The notes under the pieces are model-generated. The model was not told where the DNA came from, ran no database searches, and worked only from the letters and a program-made list of their open reading frames with translations. DNA of 64,000 bases, from contig NZ_BDCF01000002.1 in the NCBI RefSeq assembly GCF_001613365.1, positions 372,001 to 436,000 on the forward strand. Reading direction: 5' to 3'. Source of the stretch: Nocardia xishanensis NBRC 101358. GTDB lineage: Bacteria; Actinomycetota; Actinomycetes; Mycobacteriales; Mycobacteriaceae. Shown here one piece after another: positions 7,306 through 15,654 of this stretch. Positions within the stretch are counted from its first letter, which is position 1. Each line of letters opens with the position of its first letter. The translations under genes were made by a program, and so were the position numbers.

Positions 7306-8702
7306 TGGCGTGGCCGCCCGGCATCCGCAATCTGGTGCTGGCCGCGGTGGCCGCCGTCGTGACGAGCGCGGGCGCGGTCGCGGTGCTGCTGCATCCCGAG
7401 GACGGCACCCGCAAGATCACCGGAACTGTCGATGCCGCACCGGGGTTGGGGTGGTCGATCGACGCCGTCGCCATCGACGGGCGAGCGGCGGCGGAGTTCC
7501 GCGATCCGTTGGCCGGCACCGAATTCGATATGGACACGCTGGGTTTCGTCGACGCGGGAGACACCCTGGTGACCGTGATCGGGGTCGCGGACGGATCCAT
7601 GCTGCGCGACCCGATGATGTACGGCATCGATGCCGGGACAGGCGCGACGCGCTGGCGGGCCCCCGCGGGCGAGCTCGGCGGCTGCGCGGGAACTCCGGTC
7701 GACGGCGATATCATCTGCTTCACGTCCCCGATAGCCGAGGTACCGGCCCTGATCGGCTACGACGTCGCCAGCGGAGCGATCACCCGCACACCCATCGATT
7801 GGCTCGTCTTCTCGCTCGCGGCGGCCGACGACCGCGTCTACGTCGCGGAGGGAGATGTCGAGTCCGACGATGTGCGGGTCCACTCGGGGACGCTCGCGGA
7901 CCCGGATTCCTACTGGACCCGCGGGTTCGAGATGGGCACCTCATGGGAGGACATGCCTTCCGACGCGTTGGACGTCTCGCACGGACAGGGTGTGCTGACC
8001 CTCGGCGCCGACGTCGCCGGTTTCGACCTGCGCGACGGCGATCCGACATGGACCGCGGAACTGCACGGATGCTCCCGCATCACACAGACTTTCGACGCCC
8101 TCGTCCTGCACGACCACACCGGGTGCAGCGGAAATTCGCCCACCGGCGCCGAGATCTTGGACCGCGCCGGACATACGCTCGTCGCGACCGGCGGCGAGGG
8201 CGTGCACGATCTGACGTTCGACCGGCCCGCCGACGCGACGATCCCCGTCCTACTGGCCGATGGCGCCTACGATCGCCGGGACGGCGCCATCCGGTGGACC
8301 GATCCAGACCTGGTGCAGACCGGCCCCGACCGGAACGGCGGTGGCGCGAACCGAGGCACCGCGACGGCCGTGCTCGGTGACGTCGCCGTCCTGCACGATT
8401 CCGCGACCCGCACCGCGACCGGGGTGGAACTTCGTACCGGACAGCATCTCTGGCGTAGGCATACCGAACGCTTCGGCACGGTGCAGGGCTGGGACGGTCA
8501 CGTCGCCGTCCTCACCGACGCCACCGGCCTGTGGGCCATCGATACGCGAACCGGTGAAATCGTCTGGGACATACCGTTCCTGGCGGTCGACGCCGATCCC
8601 GACGCCATCACCGGCGGCGGTGAGCTCAGCGCGAAGGGCGACGGTCACTACCTCTACGCCGCGCGACGCACGATCATCGGCCTTCGTCCGCTGGGCGGCT
8701 AG
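7305..8702 (+). CDS. Anchored PQQ-like beta-propeller protein
   Basis: A 465-residue protein with an N-terminal membrane anchor (GIRNLVLAAVAAVVTSAGAVAVLL) followed by beta-propeller blades of the PQQ/WD-like type. Repeated blades read YGIDAGTGATRWRAP, DVASGAITR, FDLRDGDPTWTAEL, VELRTGQHLWRR and IDTRTGEIVWDI, the last two being textbook PQQ-like repeats. It is extracytoplasmic and probably a scaffold or binding protein. Translational coupling to the upstream anchored protein suggests they act together at the cell envelope. No catalytic motif is seen. Confidence 0.75.
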   Translation: MAWPPGIRNLVLAAVAAVVTSAGAVAVLLHPEDGTRKITGTVDAAPGLGWSIDAVAIDGRAAAEFRDPLAGTEFDMDTLGFVDAGDTLVTVIGVADGSMLRDPMMYGIDAGTGATRWRAPAGELGGCAGTPVDGDIICFTSPIAEVPALIGYDVASGAITRTPIDWLVFSLAAADDRVYVAEGDVESDDVRVHSGTLADPDSYWTRGFEMGTSWEDMPSDALDVSHGQGVLTLGADVAGFDLRDGDPTWTAELHGCSRITQTFDALVLHDHTGCSGNSPTGAEILDRAGHTLVATGGEGVHDLTFDRPADATIPVLLADGAYDRRDGAIRWTDPDLVQTGPDRNGGGANRGTATAVLGDVAVLHDSATRTATGVELRTGQHLWRRHTERFGTVQGWDGHVAVLTDATGLWAIDTRTGEIVWDIPFLAVDADPDAITGGGELSAKGDGHYLYAARRTIIGLRPLGG

Positions 8703-9008
8703 GTTCGAGCGCTCGGCCGTCGGCGGTATCTCGCTGGGGCTCCCAGTAGTGATCACGAATGGATCGACGGCACGGTGCCGGTCGGCAGCGGGCCCCGCTA
8801 CGACAGGCGCACGACATCGCCGGACTGTTCCATCGCGACCGCCCACCGTGCAGCCGCACGCGCGAAATCTCGCGGGGATCGTCGGCGACAACCGGCCCTG
8901 CCCTCCACCCGCGGCCGGGCCGGAAACCACAGAGTTCTCTCACGAGTCTCGGGAGCGAGAGGTCGAACCTGCGCAGTAGCATCCGCGGAGAACGAGAGGA
9001 GCTCGACC
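8703..9008. other. Intergenic region
   Basis: No gene, clear promoter or repeat was recognised. The only notable element is the AGAGGAG ribosome site directly before the gene at 9009. Confidence 0.4.
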
Positions 9009-10172
9009 ATGGCTGGTGGGCGCAACGGATTCCTGCTGCTCGCTGGTGCAGCGTCGATCGGGGCGGGTGCGCTGCACCTGTTCGCCGCGGGACTGCACAC
9101 CGAGCACGCCACCCTCGCCCGGCTGATGGTCGTGCTGGCGGCAGCGCAGTGCGTGGCCGGTCTGCTGGCGTCGGTGAGCGCTCGCAAGGCCATGCCGTTC
9201 ACGGTGATCGGCGTGAACCTCGTCGCGGTGGCGATTTGGGGGTTCACCCGGTTCGCGGGGCTGCCGTGGCCCGACGGTCTCGGCACTGCCGAGGCGCCGC
9301 AGTTCCTCGACAGCACGTGCGCGGCGCTGGGGCTGCTCGCGATCGCCGGTGCAACCGTCGCCTTGGTGCGTCCCGGGGCGACACTGCCCACGGCGTCGGC
9401 CGCGACCGCCGCCGGTCTGGCGGGCGCACTCGCCGTCGCGGCGATGCTCGGCGGCGCCGGACACGTGCACAGCCACGGCGACGGCGACCACGCCCATGCC
9501 GCCGACGACCACCACACCGACCACAACCACGGAACCGGCACCGCGTGGCCGCGGCCGTGGGATCCGGCGACCCCGATCGACCTGTCCGGCGTGCCCGGCG
9601 TGACCGCCGCGCAGGAGCAACGCGCGACCGCCCTGATTAGCAGCACCCTCGACCAGCTGCCCGCGTTCGCCGACGTCGGTTCCATCGGCGCACTGGGCTT
9701 CCGCTCCATCGGCGACTCGGCCACCGGTTACGAGCACTACATCAACACCGGCTACATCCGCGACGACCGATTCCTCGACGCCGCCCACCCGGAGTCACTG
9801 GTCTACCGGGTCGACGGCGCCGACCGGACCCTGGTCTCGGCGATGTACATCGCCAAGGGCAAGACGATCGACGACCCCGAACTGGTGGACTACGGCGGGC
9901 CTCTGATGCAGTGGCACGTCCACGACAATCTCTGCTGGAAAGCCGGCGACAACGGCCCCAAGGTCGCCGGTGTCACCGACGCCCAGGGCAACTGCCCGCC
10001 CGGCTCGATCAACCCCGGCGCCGGCAATCCGATGGTCCATGTCTGGATCACCGCCCACCAGTGCGGACCTTTCGCGGCCCTGGAAGGCCACGGCGCCGGG
10101 CAGGCGGCCACCACCCCGGACGGCCGTCGCACCGACACCTGCTCCCACGATCACTCCGGCGGCCACCGCTGA
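9009..10172 (+). CDS. Membrane protein with His/Asp-rich loop and conserved exported C-terminal domain
   Basis: A 387-residue protein. The first ~155 residues form four to five transmembrane helices. A His/Asp-rich stretch (HVHSHGDGDHAHAADDHH and following) comes next, then a soluble domain of about 200 residues containing YEHYINTGYI, LVYRVDG, SAMYIAKGK, LMQWHVHDNLCW and MVHVWITAHQCGPFAALEGH. The WHVH and H-C patterns suggest metal coordination, and the His-rich loop suggests zinc, copper or nickel binding. The domain is common in actinobacterial hypothetical proteins, but I cannot name a tested function. AGAGGAG precedes the ATG. Confidence 0.7.
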   Translation: MAGGRNGFLLLAGAASIGAGALHLFAAGLHTEHATLARLMVVLAAAQCVAGLLASVSARKAMPFTVIGVNLVAVAIWGFTRFAGLPWPDGLGTAEAPQFLDSTCAALGLLAIAGATVALVRPGATLPTASAATAAGLAGALAVAAMLGGAGHVHSHGDGDHAHAADDHHTDHNHGTGTAWPRPWDPATPIDLSGVPGVTAAQEQRATALISSTLDQLPAFADVGSIGALGFRSIGDSATGYEHYINTGYIRDDRFLDAAHPESLVYRVDGADRTLVSAMYIAKGKTIDDPELVDYGGPLMQWHVHDNLCWKAGDNGPKVAGVTDAQGNCPPGSINPGAGNPMVHVWITAHQCGPFAALEGHGAGQAATTPDGRRTDTCSHDHSGGHR

Positions 10173-10354
10173 ACCACCCCGCAGGCTGAGCATCCTGTCA
10201 CGGTCGACCTTCGGCAGGACCCCACCGCCTCACCGATCGACCTCGACGCGGTGCACGAGTGTGTCGCGGTGCAGGTGGAGGAGCTCGCCGACTGTCGAGA
10301 AGGCTACGCGCCGAGTGCCTCCAGAACCCGCCGCGCCTGGTAGTCCGCCCGCCC

Positions 10355-10374
10355 CTAGACGAGTAAGTCCGAAG
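10355..10374 (+). repeat. Left terminal inverted repeat
   Basis: Perfect 20-bp partner of the right repeat at 11167-11186. It lies five bases from the stop codon of the first transposase remnant, as expected for an IS terminus. Confidence 0.85.
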
Positions 10375-10379
10375 TCCGG

Positions 10380-10445
10380 TCAGTGATCGTAGGAGATGCG
10401 TGACCGGATGCGGGGTTGGCCGGTGGTGCGGTTGTGGCAGATGGC
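10380..10445 (-). pseudogene. IS982-like transposase, C-terminal fragment (left copy)
   Basis: The minus strand reads AICHNRTTGQPRIRSRISYDH and stops at 10380-10382. It is a diverged version of the C-terminus found in the right copy (AIWHNHTIGAPVTRSLIAYDH). Only about 21 codons survive, ending close to the 3' end of the passenger gene. Confidence 0.65.
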
Positions 10446-10466
10446 GCTATCTCCGCTGCTGAATTG

Positions 10467-10880
10467 CTACGACGTGATCAGTCGCGGCCGGGTATCTGGG
10501 CGTCCGTAGACCAGGATGCGCGGCAGCACTTCCCGCAAGCGTGCCACGTCCGCTGCTGGCGCATGCAGCAACGCCTCGACAACGGGATCGGTCAGGCCGA
10601 GATTATCCAGCGACTCGGGATCCAAGGTCACCCGAAGCACGTCGCCGGTCAGCTCCACGTCGCGTACGCAGCCATAGGCAGTGCCCTGATCGGGCGTGAC
10701 AAGGCAATGTGTGTCCATGCCCAGCGACACATCCTGTTCGTCGGGCTCGTCGAAGTCGCACATGAACAACAAGGAGAACCCCTCTTCGTCATTCGACTCC
10801 GCCACGCCCGCCATCATGCAGTCGTCTACATCTGGATCATCGAGTCCGCACGCAACCAGCGCCGTGAACCTGTACGCCAT
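10467..10880 (-). CDS. Imm10-family immunity protein (orphan)
   Basis: A 137-residue acidic cytosolic protein starting MAYRFTALVAC. It carries the Imm10 pattern: an EQDVSLGMDTHCLVT strand-turn, a central AYGCVRDVELTGDVLRVTLD, and a Leu-rich C-terminal helix. Imm10 proteins are predicted to neutralise polymorphic toxins delivered by contact-dependent or type VII systems. No toxin gene lies beside it; both neighbours are transposase fragments inside the inverted-repeat element. It may protect against toxins of competing strains or be a captured passenger. The family call is by sequence pattern and is fairly confident; the toxin partner is unknown. The reading frame is intact, so it is probably still expressed. 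Confidence 0.65.
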   Translation of the reverse strand: MAYRFTALVACGLDDPDVDDCMMAGVAESNDEEGFSLLFMCDFDEPDEQDVSLGMDTHCLVTPDQGTAYGCVRDVELTGDVLRVTLDPESLDNLGLTDPVVEALLHAPAADVARLREVLPRILVYGRPDTRPRLITS

Positions 10881-10918
10881 GCACGTGTTCTAGCATGCTC
10901 ATCTGATCCGAGTGTTGG

Positions 10919-11120
10919 TCAGTGGTCGTAGGCAATCAGTGACCGGGTGACCGGTGCGCCGATCGTATGGTTGTGCCAGATCGCGGCGGCCATCGCGAGT
11001 ATGCGCTGGGCGACGCGGATCGCGACGCCCTCGACGCTGCGGCCGCCGTGGTCTTCAAGGTCGAGTTGCATCAATCTTCACGTACAGTGCGGTCAGGAGG
11101 GCGTCCAGATCGTTCGTCAC
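10919..11120 (-). pseudogene. IS982-like transposase with internal deletion (right copy)
   Basis: The 5' part reads MTNDLDALLTALYVKIDAT from a GTG at 11118-11120, the typical N-terminus of this transposase group. It breaks at once into the C-terminal part (QLDLEDHGGRSVEGVA..., then AMAAAIWHNHTIGAPV and SLIAYDH) in another frame. The entire DDE catalytic core is deleted. The family assignment to IS982 rests on recall of its N- and C-terminal patterns. Confidence 0.7.
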
Positions 11121-11166
11121 ACAATGATCTTCGACGCCCTCCGCCCACGTCCGGGCATCACCGGGC

Positions 11167-11186
11167 CTTCGGACTTACTCGTCTAG
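11167..11186 (-). repeat. Right terminal inverted repeat
   Basis: Perfect inverted copy of the 20-bp left repeat at 10355-10374, located about 50 bp upstream of the transposase stub's start, as expected for the other IS terminus. Confidence 0.85.
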
Positions 11187-11249
11187 TTGGTTGGGAAGGA
11201 ACGGCGCGGCGGGGCCACCCGGGGTGCTGGAGAACAGCACCAGCCCTTC

Positions 11250-11500
11250 CACCCAGCGCACGCCCGGGGGCGGCAGGAGTCGTGACCGGTGGTGCCGACG
11301 ACTTCGAAGTAGTCCAGCGTCAGGATGCGGGCGTGCGGGGCGTGTGCACGGATCCCCGCGATGGTCGCGGTCACCCGGGTGGCGGCGACGTCGATGGCGT
11401 CGGTCGTGCCGTCGGTGTCACCGGTGATCATGGCGTTCCGGCCCGGTGTGGCGGCGGGATCGGTTGTGAGACAGGTGAATACGGACTCGGCCAGAGCACC
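11250..11500 (-). pseudogene. Possible SGNH/GDSL hydrolase fragment
   Basis: A minus-strand segment reads ESVFTCLTTDPAATPG, then ATRVTATIAGIRAHAPHARI and LTLDYFEVVG. The last two resemble the central helix-strand of actinobacterial SGNH lipases (R...V...IRA.AP.ARI...DY). Neither the GDS nucleophile block nor the catalytic DxxH block is present. The frame ends inside the right inverted repeat of the mini element, and its upstream part overlaps the end of corA in another frame. Probably a gene truncated by the element's insertion; weak call. Confidence 0.35.
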
Positions 11501-11546
11501 AGGAAAGCCCCCGCCGGGTCCCCGTACGAACGGATTCGCCGTCGGC

Positions 11547-12620
11547 TCAAAGCCATTCGATGCGGCGGAAGATGACATAGAGGGTGCCGCAGAGGGTCGC
11601 CATGAGTGCGAGAACGGCCGGATAGCCCCAGGCTTGTCGCAGTTCGGCCATGTGCTCGAAGTTCATGCCGTAGATCCCGGCGATCATGGTCGGAACGGCG
11701 AGGATCGCGACCCAGGCCGAGATCTTGCGCACGTCGGTGTTCTGCTGGACGGCGGTTTTCGCCAACGCGGCGCCGATGAGGGCGCTCAGGGCGTCGTCGA
11801 AGTCGTTGATGCGTTCGGCGACAGTGGTGTGGTGATCGGCGACGTCCCGCAGATAACGGCGAACTTCCTTGGGCAGCGGTGTTTCTGGTTCGCTGAGCTG
11901 GTGGAGCGGGTCGGCGAGCGGCTTGACCGCGCGCCGGAGTTCGACGATTTCGCGTTTGAGCTGGTAGATGGGTTCGATGGCGATCCGGCGGCGCGGGGTG
12001 AAGATCTCCTCTTCCATAGCGTCGACATCGAGTTCGACCGCTCGGGTGAGCTCCAGGTACGAGTCGACGACGAAATCGGCGATCGCGTGCAGCACAGCGC
12101 CGGGGCCCAGCTGGAGTCGCTGCGGGTGGGCTTCGAGGTCGCGCCGTACGCCGGCGAGGCCGGAGTGCTCGCCGTGGCGGACCGCGACGACGAAGTCGGG
12201 TGCGGTGAAAATGAGGATTTCGCCGGTCTGCACGATTTCGCTGACGCTGTGCAGTTCGTGCTCGACGTAGGCGACGGTGCGCATCACCGTCACGAGGATG
12301 TCGTCGTAGCGTTCCAGTTTCGGCCGTTGATGCGCTTTCACCGCGTCTTCGACCGCCAGTGAATGCAGCCCGAAGGTCTGCGCGATGTCGCCCATCTGCG
12401 TCTCATCGGGTTCGTGCAGACCGACCCATACGAACCCGGTACCGCGCGCGCGGACCTCGGCCAGCGCCGCGGCGTGGGTGAATTTGCCCGGGAGCCGCTG
12501 CCCGTCGACGTACACCGCGCAATCGACGATCGCCCGCGCGGTGGGGACCGGGACCTTCGGCACCACCGGAACCTGCCGCTCGGACCGCCGGAACGACGGG
12601 AGATGCGGAATATGCGACAC
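11547..12620 (-). CDS. corA: CorA-type magnesium/cobalt transporter
   Basis: A 357-residue protein of the CorA family, full length. A large N-terminal cytoplasmic alpha/beta domain (FVWVGLHEPDE, then DILVTVMRTV) is followed by a long stalk helix and two C-terminal transmembrane helices. The selectivity motif YGMNF sits between the helices (IAGIYGMNFEHM), and the last helix ends with the basic tail RRIEWL. It forms a homopentameric inner-membrane channel for Mg2+ uptake. Monocistronic; the mini element ends about 360 bp downstream. Confidence 0.92.
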   Translation of the reverse strand: MSHIPHLPSFRRSERQVPVVPKVPVPTARAIVDCAVYVDGQRLPGKFTHAAALAEVRARGTGFVWVGLHEPDETQMGDIAQTFGLHSLAVEDAVKAHQRPKLERYDDILVTVMRTVAYVEHELHSVSEIVQTGEILIFTAPDFVVAVRHGEHSGLAGVRRDLEAHPQRLQLGPGAVLHAIADFVVDSYLELTRAVELDVDAMEEEIFTPRRRIAIEPIYQLKREIVELRRAVKPLADPLHQLSEPETPLPKEVRRYLRDVADHHTTVAERINDFDDALSALIGAALAKTAVQQNTDVRKISAWVAILAVPTMIAGIYGMNFEHMAELRQAWGYPAVLALMATLCGTLYVIFRRIEWL

Positions 12621-12660
12621 CTAACGATGCTAGTCGGTTGCGCATTCTCCGGACGCTCTC

Positions 12661-12693
12661 AGTCGCGCCATAGACCAGCAAGTCGAACGTCAT
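12661..12693 (-). other. Possible 5' relic of a saccharopine-dehydrogenase-like gene
   Basis: The minus strand reads MTFDLLVYGAT from an ATG at 12691-12693, then loses similarity. This is the usual N-terminus (first Rossmann strand) of the trans-acting enoyl reductase/saccharopine dehydrogenase-like family. A full member of that family lies at 14521 on the other strand. Only 11 codons, so chance cannot be excluded. Confidence 0.25.
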
Positions 12694-12834
12694 TGCAACA
12701 ACTTGCCGACGGTGATGATTCGGACGTGAGACAGGGCAGCGGCTTCGACTCACACCACGTCGCGGACCATCCTCGTAGAGCCCGTCCCAGGGTCCTGATG
12801 CGACAACGCCGCGACGGTTGCGGTCGCCCGGGGT

Positions 12835-13482
12835 TCAGGACCTGCCGTCGCAGGTAACCAGGTCGAGGAGAACACCGGCATCGGCGCGCAGATTGCCGAC
12901 GGCGTCGTCGCGGCCGGCGAGTTTGTGTTGCAGCGCCTGCTGAAAGAGGCCGTCGTACAGGGCGTATGCCGTTTTCGACGATACGAGCAATGGCCTGCCG
13001 GACAGATCCGCGTAGCGCTGCACCACGTTGTGGATCATCCGCTCCCTGCGTCCGTCGATCTCGATGACGTCGTTGCGGAAGGATTCCTCGAAGAGACTCT
13101 GGTTGCGCAGGTCGTACCAGAGCCGGTGCAGCGGCGCGTCGGTGTCGAGGGTGGCGGCCATGGCGGCGCCGAAATCTTGCCGGAGCTCGTCGGCCGTGGT
13201 CGCGGTGGCGACGATGTCGTCGTAGCGGGTGACGCATACCGCCTCGTACTGGCGCACCGCTTGGGCGATCAGCTCGACCTTGTCGTTGAAGTAGTAGTGC
13301 AGGACGCCGTGGGTGAACTCGGACTTCTGCGCGATCTCCCGCAGGCTGGTCCGGGCGTAACCGAGTTCGGCCAAGGTGTGCAGCGCGGCGTCCGCCAGCT
13401 GTGCACGCCGTTCCGCGAACTTGTCGACCTGTCTGCGCGCGATGCGATCCCGCCTGGTCTCTACGACGTCGGTCACCGTCAC
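12835..13482 (-). CDS. TetR/AcrR-family regulator
   Basis: A 215-residue one-component repressor. The N-terminal DNA-binding domain reads LADAALHTLAELGYARTSLR and EIAQKSEFTHGVLHYYFNDK, a standard TetR helix-turn-helix. The remaining ~140 residues form the ligand-binding and dimer domain. It diverges from the SDR gene at 13685, and a strong palindromic operator lies between them. It therefore most likely controls the SDR-reductase-ligase genes and itself, responding to a substrate or CoA thioester of that pathway. The ligand is unknown. Confidence 0.85.
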   Translation of the reverse strand: MTVTDVVETRRDRIARRQVDKFAERRAQLADAALHTLAELGYARTSLREIAQKSEFTHGVLHYYFNDKVELIAQAVRQYEAVCVTRYDDIVATATTADELRQDFGAAMAATLDTDAPLHRLWYDLRNQSLFEESFRNDVIEIDGRRERMIHNVVQRYADLSGRPLLVSSKTAYALYDGLFQQALQHKLAGRDDAVGNLRADAGVLLDLVTCDGRS

Positions 13483-13555
13483 TTCTCCCGTCAGCGTCTG
13501 CGCGCCCTGCGAACCAGCTCAGTCTACGCGGCCGTGGGGAGCGGAAACGCATTCC

Positions 13556-13593
13556 TTTGACAGTCGTCAAAGAAAGTCTTGACGACTGTCAAA
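13556..13593. promoter_or_regulatory. TetR operator (perfect 15-bp inverted repeat)
   Basis: TTTGACAGTCGTCAA at 13556-13570 and its exact reverse complement at 13579-13593 are separated by eight bases. Each arm is itself near-palindromic (TTGAC-N4-GTCAA), so there may be two dimer sites. The right arm covers the -35 box of the SDR promoter, consistent with repression by the adjacent TetR. Confidence 0.75.
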
Positions 13594-13608
13594 ATTTCGG
13601 TCTACTGT
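13579..13608 (+). promoter_or_regulatory. Sigma-70-type promoter of the SDR operon
   Basis: TTGACG at 13579-13584 and TACTGT at 13603-13608, with an 18-bp spacer, about 75 bp before the SDR start. The -35 lies inside the TetR operator. Confidence 0.55.
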
Positions 13609-13684
13609 GAGCCACGTCGCAATCGGACGTGGTCCCGCATCGAGCGCGCCACGCCGCATGAGCGATCCCGAGAGGAGATGCCGG

Positions 13685-14488
13685 ATGAGTGGATACGACC
13701 TGACCGGGCGCCGAGCACTGGTAACCGGTGGAGCGCGCGGTCTCGGCGCGGGTATGGCCGAAGCGCTGGCTCGCGCCGGAGCCGCCGTCGCGATCGGCGA
13801 CGTGCGGGAGGATCTCGGCAAGGATACCGTCGAAGCGCTGCGCGCCTCGGGCGCAGTCGCCGAATTCGTCCCGCTCGACGTCACCGACGACGCGCAGTGG
13901 GAGCGGGCCGTCGCCGATACCGTGGCCTCGCTCGGCGGCCTCGACATCGTGGTGAACAACGCCGGTATCGAAATCACCAGCCCCCTGGCGGATCTGGATC
14001 CCGACGACGCGCGTCGCCTCTTGGAGGTCAATGTGCTCGGCACCGCGCTGGGCATCAAGCACGCCTTCCGGGCGATGCGCCCTGGCGGCGCGGCGGGACA
14101 GGGCGGGGCGATCGTGAACATCGCCTCGGTCGCGGCTACCATCGCTTTCCCCGCCATCGGGATGTACTCGGCGACCAAGTCGGCGGTCGATCGCCTCACC
14201 CGCGTCGCCGCGATGGAATCGGGCAAGCTCGGCTATGGAGTCCGGGTGAACTGCGTCTATCCCGGACTGGTCCCGAACGAGATGGGTACGAGACTGGCCA
14301 ACGACCTCGTCGAGATCGGCCTGTTCCCCAGCGCCGAGGCCGCCGTCGGCGCCGTGGTCGACCTGACACCGCAAGGGCGCCTCGGGGATTCCTCCGACAT
14401 GGCCGACGCGGTGGTGTTCCTCGCCTCCGACGCCGCCCGCTTCATCACCGGCGCCGGCCTGCCGGTCGACGGCGGCATGGGCATGTGA
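13685..14488 (+). CDS. Short-chain dehydrogenase/reductase
   Basis: A 267-residue classical SDR. The cofactor motif is TGGARGLG, followed by LDVTDD, NNAGIEI, a catalytic Ser in NIASVAA, the YSATK active-site Tyr-x3-Lys, and the C-terminal GLPVDGGMGM. An acidic residue after the second strand (IGDVRED) suggests NAD(H) preference. The start at 13685 is preferred over 13607 because of AGGAG just upstream. It is the first gene of a plus-strand run with the reductase at 14521 and the ligase at 15738. It probably oxidises a hydroxy intermediate of a lipid- or alicyclic-acid-type substrate; the substrate is inferred from context only. Confidence 0.85.
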   Translation: MSGYDLTGRRALVTGGARGLGAGMAEALARAGAAVAIGDVREDLGKDTVEALRASGAVAEFVPLDVTDDAQWERAVADTVASLGGLDIVVNNAGIEITSPLADLDPDDARRLLEVNVLGTALGIKHAFRAMRPGGAAGQGGAIVNIASVAATIAFPAIGMYSATKSAVDRLTRVAAMESGKLGYGVRVNCVYPGLVPNEMGTRLANDLVEIGLFPSAEAAVGAVVDLTPQGRLGDSSDMADAVVFLASDAARFITGAGLPVDGGMGM

Positions 14489-14520
14489 GAACCGAACGAC
14501 ATCGAAAGGTCCTGAATCCG

Positions 14521-15648
14521 ATGAGCACCGACAAATCCGTCGTCGTCTACGGCGCCTCCGGCTACACCGGGCGACTGATCTGTGAATACCTGCGCGAGTT
14601 CGGTATTCCGTTCGTCGCCGCGGGCCGCGACAAGTCCCGCCTTCAGGAGGCGATCGACAAGATCCCCGGTATCGACACTGTCGACCACGAGATCGTAGAG
14701 GTCGCCCACGAGGTCGGCCCGCTGACCGACCTGTTCCGCGGCGCCTCGGTGGTCTGCAATACCGTCGGCCCGTTCTCGCAATACGGCCACGAGGTGGTCC
14801 GGGCATGCCTCGCCGCGGGAACCCACTATCTCGACACCACGGGCGAACAGGATTGGCTCATCACCTGCGACGAGGAATACGGCAGCGAGATGGCCGAGCG
14901 CGAACTGCTGCTGGCGCCCGGCGTCGCGCAGATGTACACCACCGGTGAGATCGCGGCCAACCTCTGCCTGGAGACGCCCGGCATGGACACCCTGGACATC
15001 CAGGTCTTCTGGAAAGGATCACCGACCGTCGCGTCGACGAAGACGATCCTGGTCAACTCCGCGCTGTCCAAGGCCTACTACCTCGAACAGAACCAGTACG
15101 TCGAGTGGCCCGCCGACGCCGGACTCTACGACGTCGTGGTTCCCGGCCAGCACGAGATCGGGCTCGCCCTGCCATGGGGCGGCACCTCGCATCCGGTGTG
15201 GTTCAAGCGGGATCCGCGCGTCGCGAACGTGAAGGTGCTCGGCGGCGTCGTCAACCGGCCGCTGATGCTCGGCGTCCCACAGATCGTGCAGGCGGTCGCC
15301 GAGCAGGTGAAAGACCTCCCCGTGGAAGAGAAGTACCGCGTGCTGGCCGAGCATGCGTCGGCGGTGCGCAGCGAGATGCCGCCGCGGGAGAATCCGCGCG
15401 TCAACACCTCGCTGGACTCGGTGCACGCGTCCGGACCTCTGGCGCGCGCGCACTGCGTGATCTACGGCAACTGCAACTACAAGCAGACCGGCCTGCTGCA
15501 GGCCTTCGCCGTGAACTCGCTCCTGCAGACGCCGCCGAAGCGGGTCGGGTTCGCCTCGGCCTGCCAGGCGTTCGGCCACCGGGAACTGCTCGGAGTGCTG
15601 CGGGCGTTCGGACTGGTCGCCGAGCCGGTTCTCACCGTGCACGGTTGA
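14521..15648 (+). CDS. Saccharopine dehydrogenase-like NAD(P)-binding protein
   Basis: A 375-residue protein with an N-terminal Rossmann fold (VVVYGASGYTGRLICEYL) and the family pattern NTVGPFSQYG, GTHYLDTTGEQ. The C-terminal half matches actinobacterial members often annotated as saccharopine dehydrogenase NADP-binding domain or DUF5938. Related mycobacterial proteins include trans-acting enoyl reductases for lipids. It lies 32 bp after the SDR, so they are probably cotranscribed. It likely reduces or dehydrogenates the same intermediate, perhaps as a CoA ester. The exact reaction is not known. Confidence 0.75.
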   Translation: MSTDKSVVVYGASGYTGRLICEYLREFGIPFVAAGRDKSRLQEAIDKIPGIDTVDHEIVEVAHEVGPLTDLFRGASVVCNTVGPFSQYGHEVVRACLAAGTHYLDTTGEQDWLITCDEEYGSEMAERELLLAPGVAQMYTTGEIAANLCLETPGMDTLDIQVFWKGSPTVASTKTILVNSALSKAYYLEQNQYVEWPADAGLYDVVVPGQHEIGLALPWGGTSHPVWFKRDPRVANVKVLGGVVNRPLMLGVPQIVQAVAEQVKDLPVEEKYRVLAEHASAVRSEMPPRENPRVNTSLDSVHASGPLARAHCVIYGNCNYKQTGLLQAFAVNSLLQTPPKRVGFASACQAFGHRELLGVLRAFGLVAEPVLTVHG

Positions 15649-15654
15649 GCACGC

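Larger units (their letters stand above)
10355..11186. mobile_element. Mini insertion element with 20-bp terminal inverted repeats carrying an Imm10-like gene
   Basis: CTAGACGAGTAAGTCCGAAG at 10355-10374 is repeated as a perfect inverted copy at 11167-11186. Between them lie two C-terminal ends of IS982-like transposase genes (stops at 10380 and 10919, both minus strand, both ending in a YDH tripeptide), an N-terminal transposase stub next to the second, and an intact gene at 10467-10880. The transposase core is missing, so the element is non-autonomous. No target-site duplication could be recognised beside the repeats. The order suggests an IS copy that lost its catalytic centre and enclosed a passenger gene. 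Confidence 0.7.

Noticed and set aside
12659-13570. 303-codon frame antisense-parallel to the TetR gene
   Set aside because: Arg/Ala-rich shadow of the TetR reading frame.
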